Below, piece by piece: positions 35,398 to 42,933 of a DNA stretch of 64,000 bases (its first letter is position 1; the number at the start of each line of letters is the position of its first letter). The notes below the pieces were generated by a model that saw only the letters and a list, made by a program, of their open reading frames with translations, did not search any database and had not been told where the DNA came from. A program made the position numbers and the translations under genes. This DNA comes from Erwinia billingiae Eb661 (GTDB lineage Bacteria > Pseudomonadota > Gammaproteobacteria > Enterobacterales > Enterobacteriaceae). The stretch lies in the NCBI RefSeq assembly GCF_000196615.1, contig NC_014304.1, forward strand, positions 1 through 64,000, read 5' to 3'.

Positions 35398-36039
35398 ATG
35401 TACTTATTTGCGTATTTACGTGCTTCTACAAACGAACAAGATGCTCAGCGAGCCAAAACTCGCCTTGAATCTTTTGCTAAAGAAAAAGGTCATCGGATTG
35501 CCAGCTGGTACGTTGAGAACGTTTCTGGTGCTTCGCTTCATCGTCCTGAACTAATTCGTCTGTTAGAGAATGCTGCTCCGGGAGACGCAATCCTCATCGA
35601 GCAAGTTGATAGGCTGTCACGTCTTGATGATCAGGGATGGCTACAGCTTAAATCTCTTATTAGCGAAAAGGACCTCTCTGTCATTAGCTTGGATCTACCA
35701 ACCAGTCATGTTGCACTTGAAAAGCACGTCAGTGACGACTTCACCGCTGCAATGCTGCGTGCGATAAATGGCATGATGCTAGATATGTTGGCGGCGATCG
35801 CGCGCAAGGATTATCAGGACCGTAGACGTAGTCAGGCAGAAGGGATAGTTAAAGCAAAAGATGCCGGTAAATTTAAAGGAAGACAGCCGGATATGGCAAT
35901 TCACCGTAATATAATCACGCTTAGAGTTGAGAACGGGCTAAGCATCCGCGATACAGCTTCCTTATGCGGGGTATCAGAGCGAACTGTTATCCGTATAACT
36001 AAAGCTCACGTTGAACAGCAGGCTAGGGCCGTAAACTAG
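35398..36039 (+). CDS. Serine recombinase (resolvase/invertase family)
   Basis: A 213-residue small serine recombinase. The nucleophile Ser10 lies in AYLRASTNEQDAQRA, preceded by Arg8. The long helix region AAMLRAINGMMLDMLAAIARKDYQDRRRSQAEGI and a C-terminal helix-turn-helix (SIRDTASLCGVSERTVIRI) complete the fold. With the res-like repeats upstream it would resolve plasmid dimers, giving the plasmid a second system besides ResD. It lies between the accessory region and the conjugation module. Confidence 0.93.
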   Translation: MYLFAYLRASTNEQDAQRAKTRLESFAKEKGHRIASWYVENVSGASLHRPELIRLLENAAPGDAILIEQVDRLSRLDDQGWLQLKSLISEKDLSVISLDLPTSHVALEKHVSDDFTAAMLRAINGMMLDMLAAIARKDYQDRRRSQAEGIVKAKDAGKFKGRQPDMAIHRNIITLRVENGLSIRDTASLCGVSERTVIRITKAHVEQQARAVN

Positions 36040-36075
36040 CGCCAACCCTATCATTAAGATTGTGAGGTATGGATC

Positions 36076-36474
36076 ATGCAAAACTCTGCTTACAAGAGGG
36101 GAGCCATTGCAGCTGAGCTTTGGCTTAAGCTCACCAGAAGCGCGCGGGTAGCTAATGAAGTTTGTGTTTCATGGGTTTTGAGACAAGGATTACCTGGTTT
36201 CATCGGATATCTGCCGGTTCCCTTAGCCAGTATTGCAATTTTGAGCATCGCCATACTCTGCGGCCTTTTCATTGGGACAGTTGTTATCCTGTGTGGCATT
36301 TTCATTTATATGCTGTGCAACATTGCCGTTGGTGGTGTTGAAGATAGTGATGATACAGATGAACCAAGTGGTCACCAGTACCGTGATGGTAACGATGGTT
36401 TTGGTATGTACAGTGGCCCACAAAATGTCACGGTCACATCTTCCAGGATTGATCGAGATGATGAGGAAGATTAA
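36076..36474 (+). CDS. DUF3742-family protein of GI-type conjugation modules
   Basis: A 132-residue membrane protein with a basic N-terminus, hydrophobic spans at about 48-90 and an acidic tail with YRDGNDGFGMYSG. This matches the DUF3742 signature W/Y-R-x-G-x-x-GFG-x-Y. Such genes accompany the TraG-like gene at the end of PFGI-1/ICEclc transfer regions. Here it is convergent with traG across a shared terminator. Function is unknown. Confidence 0.75.
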   Translation: MQNSAYKRGAIAAELWLKLTRSARVANEVCVSWVLRQGLPGFIGYLPVPLASIAILSIAILCGLFIGTVVILCGIFIYMLCNIAVGGVEDSDDTDEPSGHQYRDGNDGFGMYSGPQNVTVTSSRIDRDDEED

Positions 36475-36503
36475 CAGGGGGATTTTCCCTGTTAATCTTT
36501 TTT
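36473..36503. terminator. Bidirectional terminator between DUF3742 and TraG genes
   Basis: AACAGGG and CCCTGTT pair around a seven-base loop followed by AATCTTTTTT. It overlaps the DUF3742 stop codon and closes the minus-strand conjugation operon. Confidence 0.75.
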
Positions 36504-36505
36504 AA

Positions 36506-38014
36506 TCAGAGCCTTACTGCTTTCTTAGCAACATCTACACCACTGCCTCCAGCTTGTTGAACTTGCGAAGTACCGCCTTTTAAGGCACCGTCTAAAGCAC
36601 CACCAACCCGCACTCCAGCCCATGAAAGTGCCCCCATCCAGACTGCAGGAAGTACCAAGAACATCGTTGCCATGACAAAGTTCATTATCAGGTCATCTGA
36701 ACTGTTCTGAAATCCGGCCATGTTAAAGCTACTGTGCGTGTCAGAACTGTATAGCGCCGTCAGCAACCAGCTATCCAGCCAGCGAGCAAGCTCCCACCAG
36801 AACGTCAGGAAGTTTAGCGCGAAGAGCACAAACGTGAGCGTTGTGACCGTCTTAATTTCATAGGCGGAAAATGCCAGGATAAGCGGCAGAATCACGACAA
36901 TTGCCATGAGCAATACGGCTTGGACCATTGGTAGCGCCTGACGCATGGCATCAAAGGCCGGGAACGCAGCCAGACTGCCTAATGCGGTGCCGCCGATCGC
37001 CGCGACGCGGGAAACAGAGTTATCAAGCGTGAAATCGGCGTTACCACCGTAGCCTGCATAAACGTGTCCGCCCTGAGAGACCGTCAGGCTTTCCGGGCTG
37101 ACCAAACGGCGGATAATTGCTTCCCTGTAGTCGGCGGTGTTGCCCCCGATCATCGTCATGGCAGCCGAAAGACGGGTCCATAACCCCGGGTCAGCCTGAT
37201 CGATTACGCGGGCCTGCAGGCCGGTATCTGCTTTATTCCACCATTCGTTACAGGTCGGATACCCCCCCCGGCCTGTATCCGGTCTTCCGCTGTCACGGCT
37301 TTCGTTCCAAGGGAATTCTGCGCGGGGAGTTTTCGATTGCAGGCTGCCGTAATAATTACTGATGAAAGTTTTGCTGCCGACCCATTCAATATCACGTAGT
37401 GTGGCTTTATCTTTTGTCTGCCCCTGATCCTGACGTTTCCACATATACAGTGCGAGCGAATAGCAGTCGTTGGTAAAGTCCTGCAGCTCTTCCGCGAGAG
37501 CTTTATTGTTAATCCGTGTGTGCTGAACTTCAAACCGGAGTTGACGCATGTCCGGCCGGCAGGGGATAGTGGCTACAGATGCCTGCGTGATCCCCTTTGC
37601 CAGTTTATGAATCAAATACCACCACACCGGCGCGGCCGCTGTCTGATCGTTAATGCTTGATATAACCGGTGAAAAACCCGTCTCATCGGGTGCTTTTGGT
37701 GTCCACGTACCGCAACTCTGCGCGCGCGACATGTCATATTTAATGGTACTCATGTCCACATTCATCAGCGGCATGCAGCAGGCGATCATCACCAGAAAGG
37801 AGGTGTAAATGGCATGCTCCATGCGGGGTATGGACAGGGCACCCTTATTTCCCTCATCTTCGCCTTCTTCACGCACTTTCAGCCAGATGCCCATAAGCCG
37901 GAAGGCAACCGGTACGGCAAATAACCCGGTCGTGATGAGAATATTCCAGAGTCCATTGTTAACGACCCAGCCAAGCAGGGTAAGGAAATACTCAAGGTAG
38001 CTGTTAGTCAGCAT
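36506..38014 (-). CDS. traG: TraG N-terminal-domain mating-pair protein
   Basis: A 502-residue membrane protein of the TraG_N type used by GI-class systems. N-terminal spans are at about 10-35 and 58-80, a large periplasmic part follows, and C-terminal spans lie around 365-400 and 455-480. It likely stabilises mating pairs in the inner membrane. It is the last gene of the operon that starts at 41226. Its start overlaps the stop of the preceding gene by one base. Confidence 0.88.
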   Translation of the reverse strand: MLTNSYLEYFLTLLGWVVNNGLWNILITTGLFAVPVAFRLMGIWLKVREEGEDEGNKGALSIPRMEHAIYTSFLVMIACCMPLMNVDMSTIKYDMSRAQSCGTWTPKAPDETGFSPVISSINDQTAAAPVWWYLIHKLAKGITQASVATIPCRPDMRQLRFEVQHTRINNKALAEELQDFTNDCYSLALYMWKRQDQGQTKDKATLRDIEWVGSKTFISNYYGSLQSKTPRAEFPWNESRDSGRPDTGRGGYPTCNEWWNKADTGLQARVIDQADPGLWTRLSAAMTMIGGNTADYREAIIRRLVSPESLTVSQGGHVYAGYGGNADFTLDNSVSRVAAIGGTALGSLAAFPAFDAMRQALPMVQAVLLMAIVVILPLILAFSAYEIKTVTTLTFVLFALNFLTFWWELARWLDSWLLTALYSSDTHSSFNMAGFQNSSDDLIMNFVMATMFLVLPAVWMGALSWAGVRVGGALDGALKGGTSQVQQAGGSGVDVAKKAVRL

Positions 38015-38394
38015 TATGAAGCTCCTGTGCCGCCAAGCAGCACCAGTTCACAAACAACGGCAAAAATGACGCTGACAGCCGCAATACGGATCAGCGGCTG
38101 GCGGTATCGGGGACCGAAGCCTGGCGCCCGGAAAATTTTCACAAACCCCCATCCCAGCGCACCATAAACAGCCAGACGCCATAACAACCAGCCATAGCGG
38201 GCATGCTCCATCCAGTCACGGAATGCAGCGGCCTGAGCCGGATTTTTAATAGATCTGTCCGCGATGACGAGCCCTGCCAACAGGAGTAGCAGCAGAGCAC
38301 CGACAGTACAGAGAACGCGAAGCAGAGCAGGGTGTCGCTTGAAAAATGAGGCGCGGTGCACCTCGTTTTTTTCTTTCATCGGCTGTGCCCTCAT
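38014..38394 (-). CDS. Small membrane protein of the conjugation operon
   Basis: A 126-residue protein with about three to four hydrophobic segments (roughly 24-45, 65-80 and 100-120). Its start overlaps the TIGR03755 stop by one base and its stop abuts the traG start, so it is translationally embedded in the operon. Position matches the small conserved membrane gene found between the PFL_4711-type gene and traG in GI-class elements. No specific function is known. Confidence 0.75.
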   Translation of the reverse strand: MRAQPMKEKNEVHRASFFKRHPALLRVLCTVGALLLLLLAGLVIADRSIKNPAQAAAFRDWMEHARYGWLLWRLAVYGALGWGFVKIFRAPGFGPRYRQPLIRIAAVSVIFAVVCELVLLGGTGAS

Positions 38395-39848
38395 CAGTTG
38401 TTTTCCGTTTCAGGTACGGCCAGACGATTAACGCGACTGTCAGTGCTGTCATCGCTCTGCGTCTGAGGATTACTGTTAACGCGCCCGTTTTCCCGCTCGA
38501 TGATGGTGAGCACAGAATTGCGTGACAGCTCGCGCTTAAGCTCCATTTCATTACGCAATGCCGTGATCTCACGATCGATGGCCGCAACACGCCTGTCCCC
38601 TTCTTCAATAGCCGCATTCTGTGCCGCAGCGTTAGGTTCAGACATGCCGGTAACAATCATGCGGCGCATGATCAGCGCGGTTTCAACCGTGTCAGCCATT
38701 GAAAGCTCACCGGCGAGTCGGGCGGTCAGGGCCGCATTGTCAGGATCCCTCTGCAGAGCTCTGATAACTCCTGCAGTAATTGGTAAACTGCCGGTTTTAA
38801 GCTTTGCCAGATTCGCTGCGTTAGGCTGCTCGGTGCCGTTCACCAGTTTTACCAGCTGCTCGGTGTTTTCTTTTGTAGTCTCTTCCAGAATGGGCGCAAA
38901 ACCGGTGCCGGCCTGCGTCGCGCCCGGCTGCTGTTCGTCATCACCACTGGTGCACTGTGAAGCATCGGTGCAGGTGCGCAGAGAGCTGTCTCCCACCACC
39001 TGGACCACGGCTTTAGCCGCTTCTTCTGCGCTGGCATATTTTCCACACGCACCGCCGTTGCAGCTGTTGCTGCTGACCGTGTCAGCGCTCAGTACCGGCA
39101 GGCTGTTCATCATATTGAACCCTGCAGCGGTTAGGTCGTGGGTTGGTCGTATAGCCTGCTGTCCTTGTCCTCCTCGCTTCTGCCCACCAATCCAGTTCTG
39201 GCCTGAATTACCCTGCAGCTTGTCCGCTGAGTTATTCACACGGACAGCATCTGCATCTCCGCTGTTAACTAGTGATCGGTACTCATCCATTACCGCGCCC
39301 TGCGTCCATTTGTTGTTGCCGGCAAAATCCATCATGCGCTTGGACATGTTCTGGCAGTTGAGCTGTGCTTTATCAAAGGAGACATTTGCCTGCAGAACGC
39401 CATTCGTGAGCATGTCGTACAGGCCGGGATTAGCACGCTGAATAATCATTGCCGGCAGGCTGGCTACTGCACCGGTGGCGTTCTGAACCACGTCGCCCAT
39501 CAGGTTTTTAAAACCGTTTGTTACCCCATTGAGCTGATTACCAACGGTTGTTTTAAGGTCGAAATTACCGCACATCAGATCGCTGCTCCAACCAGCACTC
39601 ATACCGACTTTACGCATGTTGCTGCGCGTCGCCGGCTGTGAAATTACCGACCCGCCGCCGAGCGTATAATAGAGCTTGTCAGAAACAGCGCCGCTAACGT
39701 CTTTTCCATAGCCTATGGCGCTGTTATTAACGGAGGGTAGTGAGATTCCAAACTCAGTGGACTGATTATCGTCGGCCGCCTGCGCGGATATCGCTACCGT
39801 GGCGATGAACAGTGCAAGCGTGGCTGGTTTTAATTTAACTTGTGACAT
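38394..39848 (-). CDS. GI-type conjugation protein, TIGR03755/PFL_4711 family (TraH-like)
   Basis: A 484-residue exported protein with a signal peptide (LALFIATVAISAQA) cut near residue 24. Features include NSAIGYGKDVSGAVSDKLYYTLGGG, the Cys in DLMCGNF and AQLNCQNMSKRMMDF, and a C-terminal coiled coil. The architecture matches the integrating conjugative element PFL_4711 family, a probable counterpart of F TraH in pilus assembly. It sits eight bases after the TIGR03756 gene. Confidence 0.88.
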   Translation of the reverse strand: MSQVKLKPATLALFIATVAISAQAADDNQSTEFGISLPSVNNSAIGYGKDVSGAVSDKLYYTLGGGSVISQPATRSNMRKVGMSAGWSSDLMCGNFDLKTTVGNQLNGVTNGFKNLMGDVVQNATGAVASLPAMIIQRANPGLYDMLTNGVLQANVSFDKAQLNCQNMSKRMMDFAGNNKWTQGAVMDEYRSLVNSGDADAVRVNNSADKLQGNSGQNWIGGQKRGGQGQQAIRPTHDLTAAGFNMMNSLPVLSADTVSSNSCNGGACGKYASAEEAAKAVVQVVGDSSLRTCTDASQCTSGDDEQQPGATQAGTGFAPILEETTKENTEQLVKLVNGTEQPNAANLAKLKTGSLPITAGVIRALQRDPDNAALTARLAGELSMADTVETALIMRRMIVTGMSEPNAAAQNAAIEEGDRRVAAIDREITALRNEMELKRELSRNSVLTIIERENGRVNSNPQTQSDDSTDSRVNRLAVPETENN

Positions 39849-39856
39849 TGTGCCTC

Positions 39857-40831
39857 TCAGAAGTCAGTTGAATAGAGGAAGGTCTGGCCGCGTCGCTTGC
39901 AGCAGCTGTAGGGCTGCCAGAGGGCGTACGCTTCGTTGCCGTCCTGAGCGATGGGATATGCGCCGTCAGGAAAAACCGCGCAGGAAGCTGAAAGCGTGGG
40001 TGACAGGCGCTGCCATTTATGATTTGCCGTGCCGGTGTTTTCCTTTACTTCTCCAGGCGGCCAGTAACCGGCTTTGTGGGTGCCTTTCAGTACTTGGTAA
40101 ACGTGCGGTTGCCCGGAGCGGGTGATAATGTCTGCGACGCGCTGAGCGACCACGGCGGACGCTTTGTCATCGTCGGCCTGGCTGACGAAGCCTGAGCGGG
40201 GATAAATATTGCCCCACATGTTCGCGCTGGCTTGGCTACCCAGTTCACGCTGCCCGGAGACAAGCGCTTCCGGATAGAGCGATTCAGGCAGCCCCGATCG
40301 CCAGACAAGTGAATCCAACGTGCTCAGAAAGTAAGGATTGAATGGCGTGGCGGCCGTATCGCACGAATACCCGGCAATACTGCCACCAATGACGGAGGTG
40401 GCGGGGTGGCCGATTGCGTCGGCGTATTTGAATTTGATGTTCGACTTGCGCTGCCCGGGATTCTTAATATCACCGGCGTTGCCGCCGCCTGCTGGCGCAC
40501 CGCTGGTTAGCGCATTATCGATCGTACCGGATGCTCCGCTCATAAAGGCCATCTCGGTCCATGGGTTTCCGCCGGGCCCGGTGTAAGTGGATACCACCAC
40601 TTCAGGGATAAAATGCGTCACCTTGACGGAGGTTTTCACCGAACAACCAAACGGCGTACACATCAGCCAGTAACAGAGGCCACTGACGCGCCAGCTGATA
40701 CAATCCTGAGTGATGGCGCTGGCAATAATGCCGGCAGTATTAATGGCCGACACCGTTGCCGGAGCCGCCGCTACAGCGAGCACCGAGGCAACGCCGGCCG
40801 CATTTAAATGTGATCTGAGCGTTTCACGCAT
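39857..40831 (-). CDS. TraU-like conjugation protein, TIGR03756/PFL_4710 family
   Basis: A 324-residue periplasmic protein with a signal peptide and the conserved cysteine-rich start CISWRVSGLCYWLMCTPFGC. It ends in a segment with several Cys residues (CCKRRGQTFLYSTDF). These features match the PFL_4710 family, related to F TraU, which works in pilus assembly and DNA transfer. The start overlaps the TIGR03757 stop by one base. Confidence 0.9.
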   Translation of the reverse strand: MRETLRSHLNAAGVASVLAVAAAPATVSAINTAGIIASAITQDCISWRVSGLCYWLMCTPFGCSVKTSVKVTHFIPEVVVSTYTGPGGNPWTEMAFMSGASGTIDNALTSGAPAGGGNAGDIKNPGQRKSNIKFKYADAIGHPATSVIGGSIAGYSCDTAATPFNPYFLSTLDSLVWRSGLPESLYPEALVSGQRELGSQASANMWGNIYPRSGFVSQADDDKASAVVAQRVADIITRSGQPHVYQVLKGTHKAGYWPPGEVKENTGTANHKWQRLSPTLSASCAVFPDGAYPIAQDGNEAYALWQPYSCCKRRGQTFLYSTDF

Positions 40832-41226
40832 CAGTGACCTCCGCGATTGCGTAGCATCTCAGCGCGGGCTACGTCGGCTGTGCCATAAACCACATACCGA
40901 TCGTCGAAAACGACGGCGGGGAATTTATGTAGCCCAATCTCCCATGCGTGCACCACCTGCCGGTACGCCTGTGCAATCTGCTCCTGCTGCTCGTCCCATT
41001 GTGGTGACTGGAAGATCTCGCGGGCCTGCCGGGCGGCCAACTGAGGATCCGCAGCCAGTTTGCCGAAAATTGAATCCTGTAGGCGGTCGGGGCCATCAAG
41101 CCAGACAACGGAAGCAGCTTCAGTCAGATTCTGAGGTGGATGTTCAGCATCGGTATAAACAACGGTGCCAGCCAGTAGCTGAAACGGTATAAATAGGAAA
41201 AGTGATTGCAAAAGCCTGAGTCGCAT
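40831..41226 (-). CDS. GI-type conjugation protein, TIGR03757/PFL_4709 family
   Basis: A 131-residue exported protein with a signal peptide (LLQSLFLFIPFQLLAG). A thioredoxin-like fold is suggested by the end HKFPAVVFDDRYVVYGTADVA, like TrbC/TraW components. It is the first gene of the TraU-TraG operon. The conserved AACTCTTTTTG element lies 65 bp upstream. Confidence 0.88.
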   Translation of the reverse strand: MRLRLLQSLFLFIPFQLLAGTVVYTDAEHPPQNLTEAASVVWLDGPDRLQDSIFGKLAADPQLAARQAREIFQSPQWDEQQEQIAQAYRQVVHAWEIGLHKFPAVVFDDRYVVYGTADVARAEMLRNRGGH

Positions 41227-41280
41227 AGCGGATCTCCGTCACGGTAACAGGCCATCAGAGTGGCAGCGCTTGATCAGGGA

Positions 41281-41305
41281 TTCAGCAGTAAACTCTTTTT
41301 GAGAA
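41281..41305 (-). promoter_or_regulatory. Conserved element before the TraU-TraG operon
   Basis: TTCAGCAGTAAACTCTTTTT followed by GAGAA matches the element at 50761 in 22 of 25 positions. The core AACTCTTTTTG starts 65 bp from the first ATG. Similar placement before three operons suggests a shared promoter or activator/antiterminator site. Confidence 0.7.
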
Positions 41306-41418
41306 GTGAAAAATTTAGTTGTTATAGAAAATAGCTATTAGTTGAAATATAAAAAGAGTAATTTATTATTCTGTAAATATTAAATTTAGATACCTGTTAT
41401 CACTTTGAGGTGAATCTT

Positions 41419-42453
41419 ATGAAACTCGATTTTTTCAAACCTTTAGTTGAGCCCAAAGAGTTTCACCCTAACTTTGAGAGGCTTCTGCCTGACACCTATA
41501 GCAATGCAAAGAAATTATTTAACGATTGGGCTTCTGGCTTTGATGATAGAGATGGAAAGTTGGTTAAAGAGTTTCAAACAACTTTCAACTCAACGTTTTG
41601 GGAGGTTTATCTTTATGCTACTTTCAAAAAGATGGGTTTTAATATAGACCTTTCTAACGCATCGCCGGATTTTCACATCAACAAAGGAAGTGCAGATATT
41701 ATTGTTGAGGCGACCATTTGCAATTCAGCTGCCGGAAAAGTTCCAGAGTGGGATCGAACGGATGAATATGGAAGTTCAATTCCCAAAAGGTTTTGGGAAC
41801 TCAACAAAGAAGCTATGATAAGGATTAACAATTCTATTATATCAAAAGTTAAAAAATATGAGAAAAGCTACAGTCAATTATCACACGTAAAAGGAAAGCC
41901 ATTTGTGATTGCTCTAGCACCTTTTGAGCAAATGTTTTTCAATCTTCAAAATGACCGTCCCATAAGGGCTGTGTTGTATGATGAATACGTCAACGAAGAC
42001 ATATACTTGGATCATCCAGAACTTTTCCCTGATGGCCCTCCTGTTGAAAATTTAGGTTTTGTTGAGAAGGATAATGGGGCAGAAATACCCTTAGGAATTT
42101 TCAATGATAATCAATATGAATGCTTGAGCGCTGTAATATTTAACAATGCAGCCACTTTTAGTAAACTTCAAGCTTTAGCAAATAAAAATGGGGGGAAGGT
42201 AATGATCAGTTCAACATGGTCTACCCCACCAACAGGTAAGCCAGTGCATATTGAGGGGTGGTCTTCAGAATACAAAGAAAACATAACCGATGGGCTTATG
42301 GTATTCCATAACCCATTTGCTAAATACAAGATCGATCCAGAAACTTTTAGAGCTGAACGAATTTATCAAGTATATCCTTGCGATGAGGAATGGACTCTAA
42401 TGTTTGAGAATAATGAAGACAGGTTGTTAACAAGGAATGCCTATACGTTTTAA
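41419..42453 (+). CDS. PD-(D/E)xK-like nuclease candidate, cargo in conjugation module
   Basis: About 344 residues from ATG 41419, which has GAGGTG upstream. FWEVYLYATFKKMGFNIDL followed by PDFHINKG and IIVEATI gives the order E, P-D, E-x-T of a PD-(D/E)xK-type core, with no classical lysine apparent. The C-terminal half is unassigned. The gene is much more A/T-rich than its neighbours and runs against the transfer operons. It therefore appears to be a moron-like insertion in the gap between two of them. A defence or anti-plasmid function is possible but unproven. Confidence 0.65.
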   Translation: MKLDFFKPLVEPKEFHPNFERLLPDTYSNAKKLFNDWASGFDDRDGKLVKEFQTTFNSTFWEVYLYATFKKMGFNIDLSNASPDFHINKGSADIIVEATICNSAAGKVPEWDRTDEYGSSIPKRFWELNKEAMIRINNSIISKVKKYEKSYSQLSHVKGKPFVIALAPFEQMFFNLQNDRPIRAVLYDEYVNEDIYLDHPELFPDGPPVENLGFVEKDNGAEIPLGIFNDNQYECLSAVIFNNAATFSKLQALANKNGGKVMISSTWSTPPTGKPVHIEGWSSEYKENITDGLMVFHNPFAKYKIDPETFRAERIYQVYPCDEEWTLMFENNEDRLLTRNAYTF

Positions 42454-42500
42454 TTCTTTGCTAAAGACTAGCGTGTTGCATTGGGGTAGTTTATTTAGAA

Positions 42501-42519
42501 ACCGGTCTCAATGACCGGT
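42501..42519 (-). terminator. Hairpin at the end of the TraC operon
   Basis: ACCGGTC and GACCGGT pair around a five-base loop, 16 bp after the 132-residue gene. Weak T tract on the minus strand. Confidence 0.5.
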
Positions 42520-42534
42520 AACGTGCGGGTTTTA

Positions 42535-42933
42535 TCATGAATCAGAGAACAGTGAGTTAATCCAGAGTGTCAGGAAAACCATATCTGCCGCATCAGGCAC
42601 ATTGATGTACCAGCGCGGTGAATCAAACTCATGATCCAGCGGGAAACTGGCACGGCCTTCCTGCGTCAGCAAAATATCTGCGCGTTTTCCCCTGCTGTCC
42701 TCAACATGCACCGACACACAGCTGCTTTTACCGATACGATGCGGGTTACAGGTGATCGTGACCGGTGGCTGAAGGCGTGCCCGGAGCGCCTTCTCCACTG
42801 CGACAAGTCGCTCAGAGGTCGTTGCTGTCATCGCAGGTTCACCTTGCGGATGAAGGCTGAACATGACAGGGACTGGCGTTTCATCCGGCGCAGGCCGCTG
42901 GGTCACAGGTTGCGCATACTTAAGCTTAATCAT
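42535..42933 (-). CDS. Small cytoplasmic protein following traC
   Basis: A 132-residue soluble protein whose ATG overlaps the traC stop by four bases (ATGA), so it is translationally coupled. Middle region TERLVAVEKALRARLQPPVTITC and the end VFLTLWINSLFSDS show no recognised family. It is the last gene of the middle conjugation operon. Confidence 0.7.
   Translation of the reverse strand: MIKLKYAQPVTQRPAPDETPVPVMFSLHPQGEPAMTATTSERLVAVEKALRARLQPPVTITCNPHRIGKSSCVSVHVEDSRGKRADILLTQEGRASFPLDHEFDSPRWYINVPDAADMVFLTLWINSLFSDS

Noticed and set aside
38500-39441. Long plus-strand frame opposite the TIGR03755 gene
   Set aside because: Ser/Leu/Pro-rich shadow of a coupled conjugation gene.
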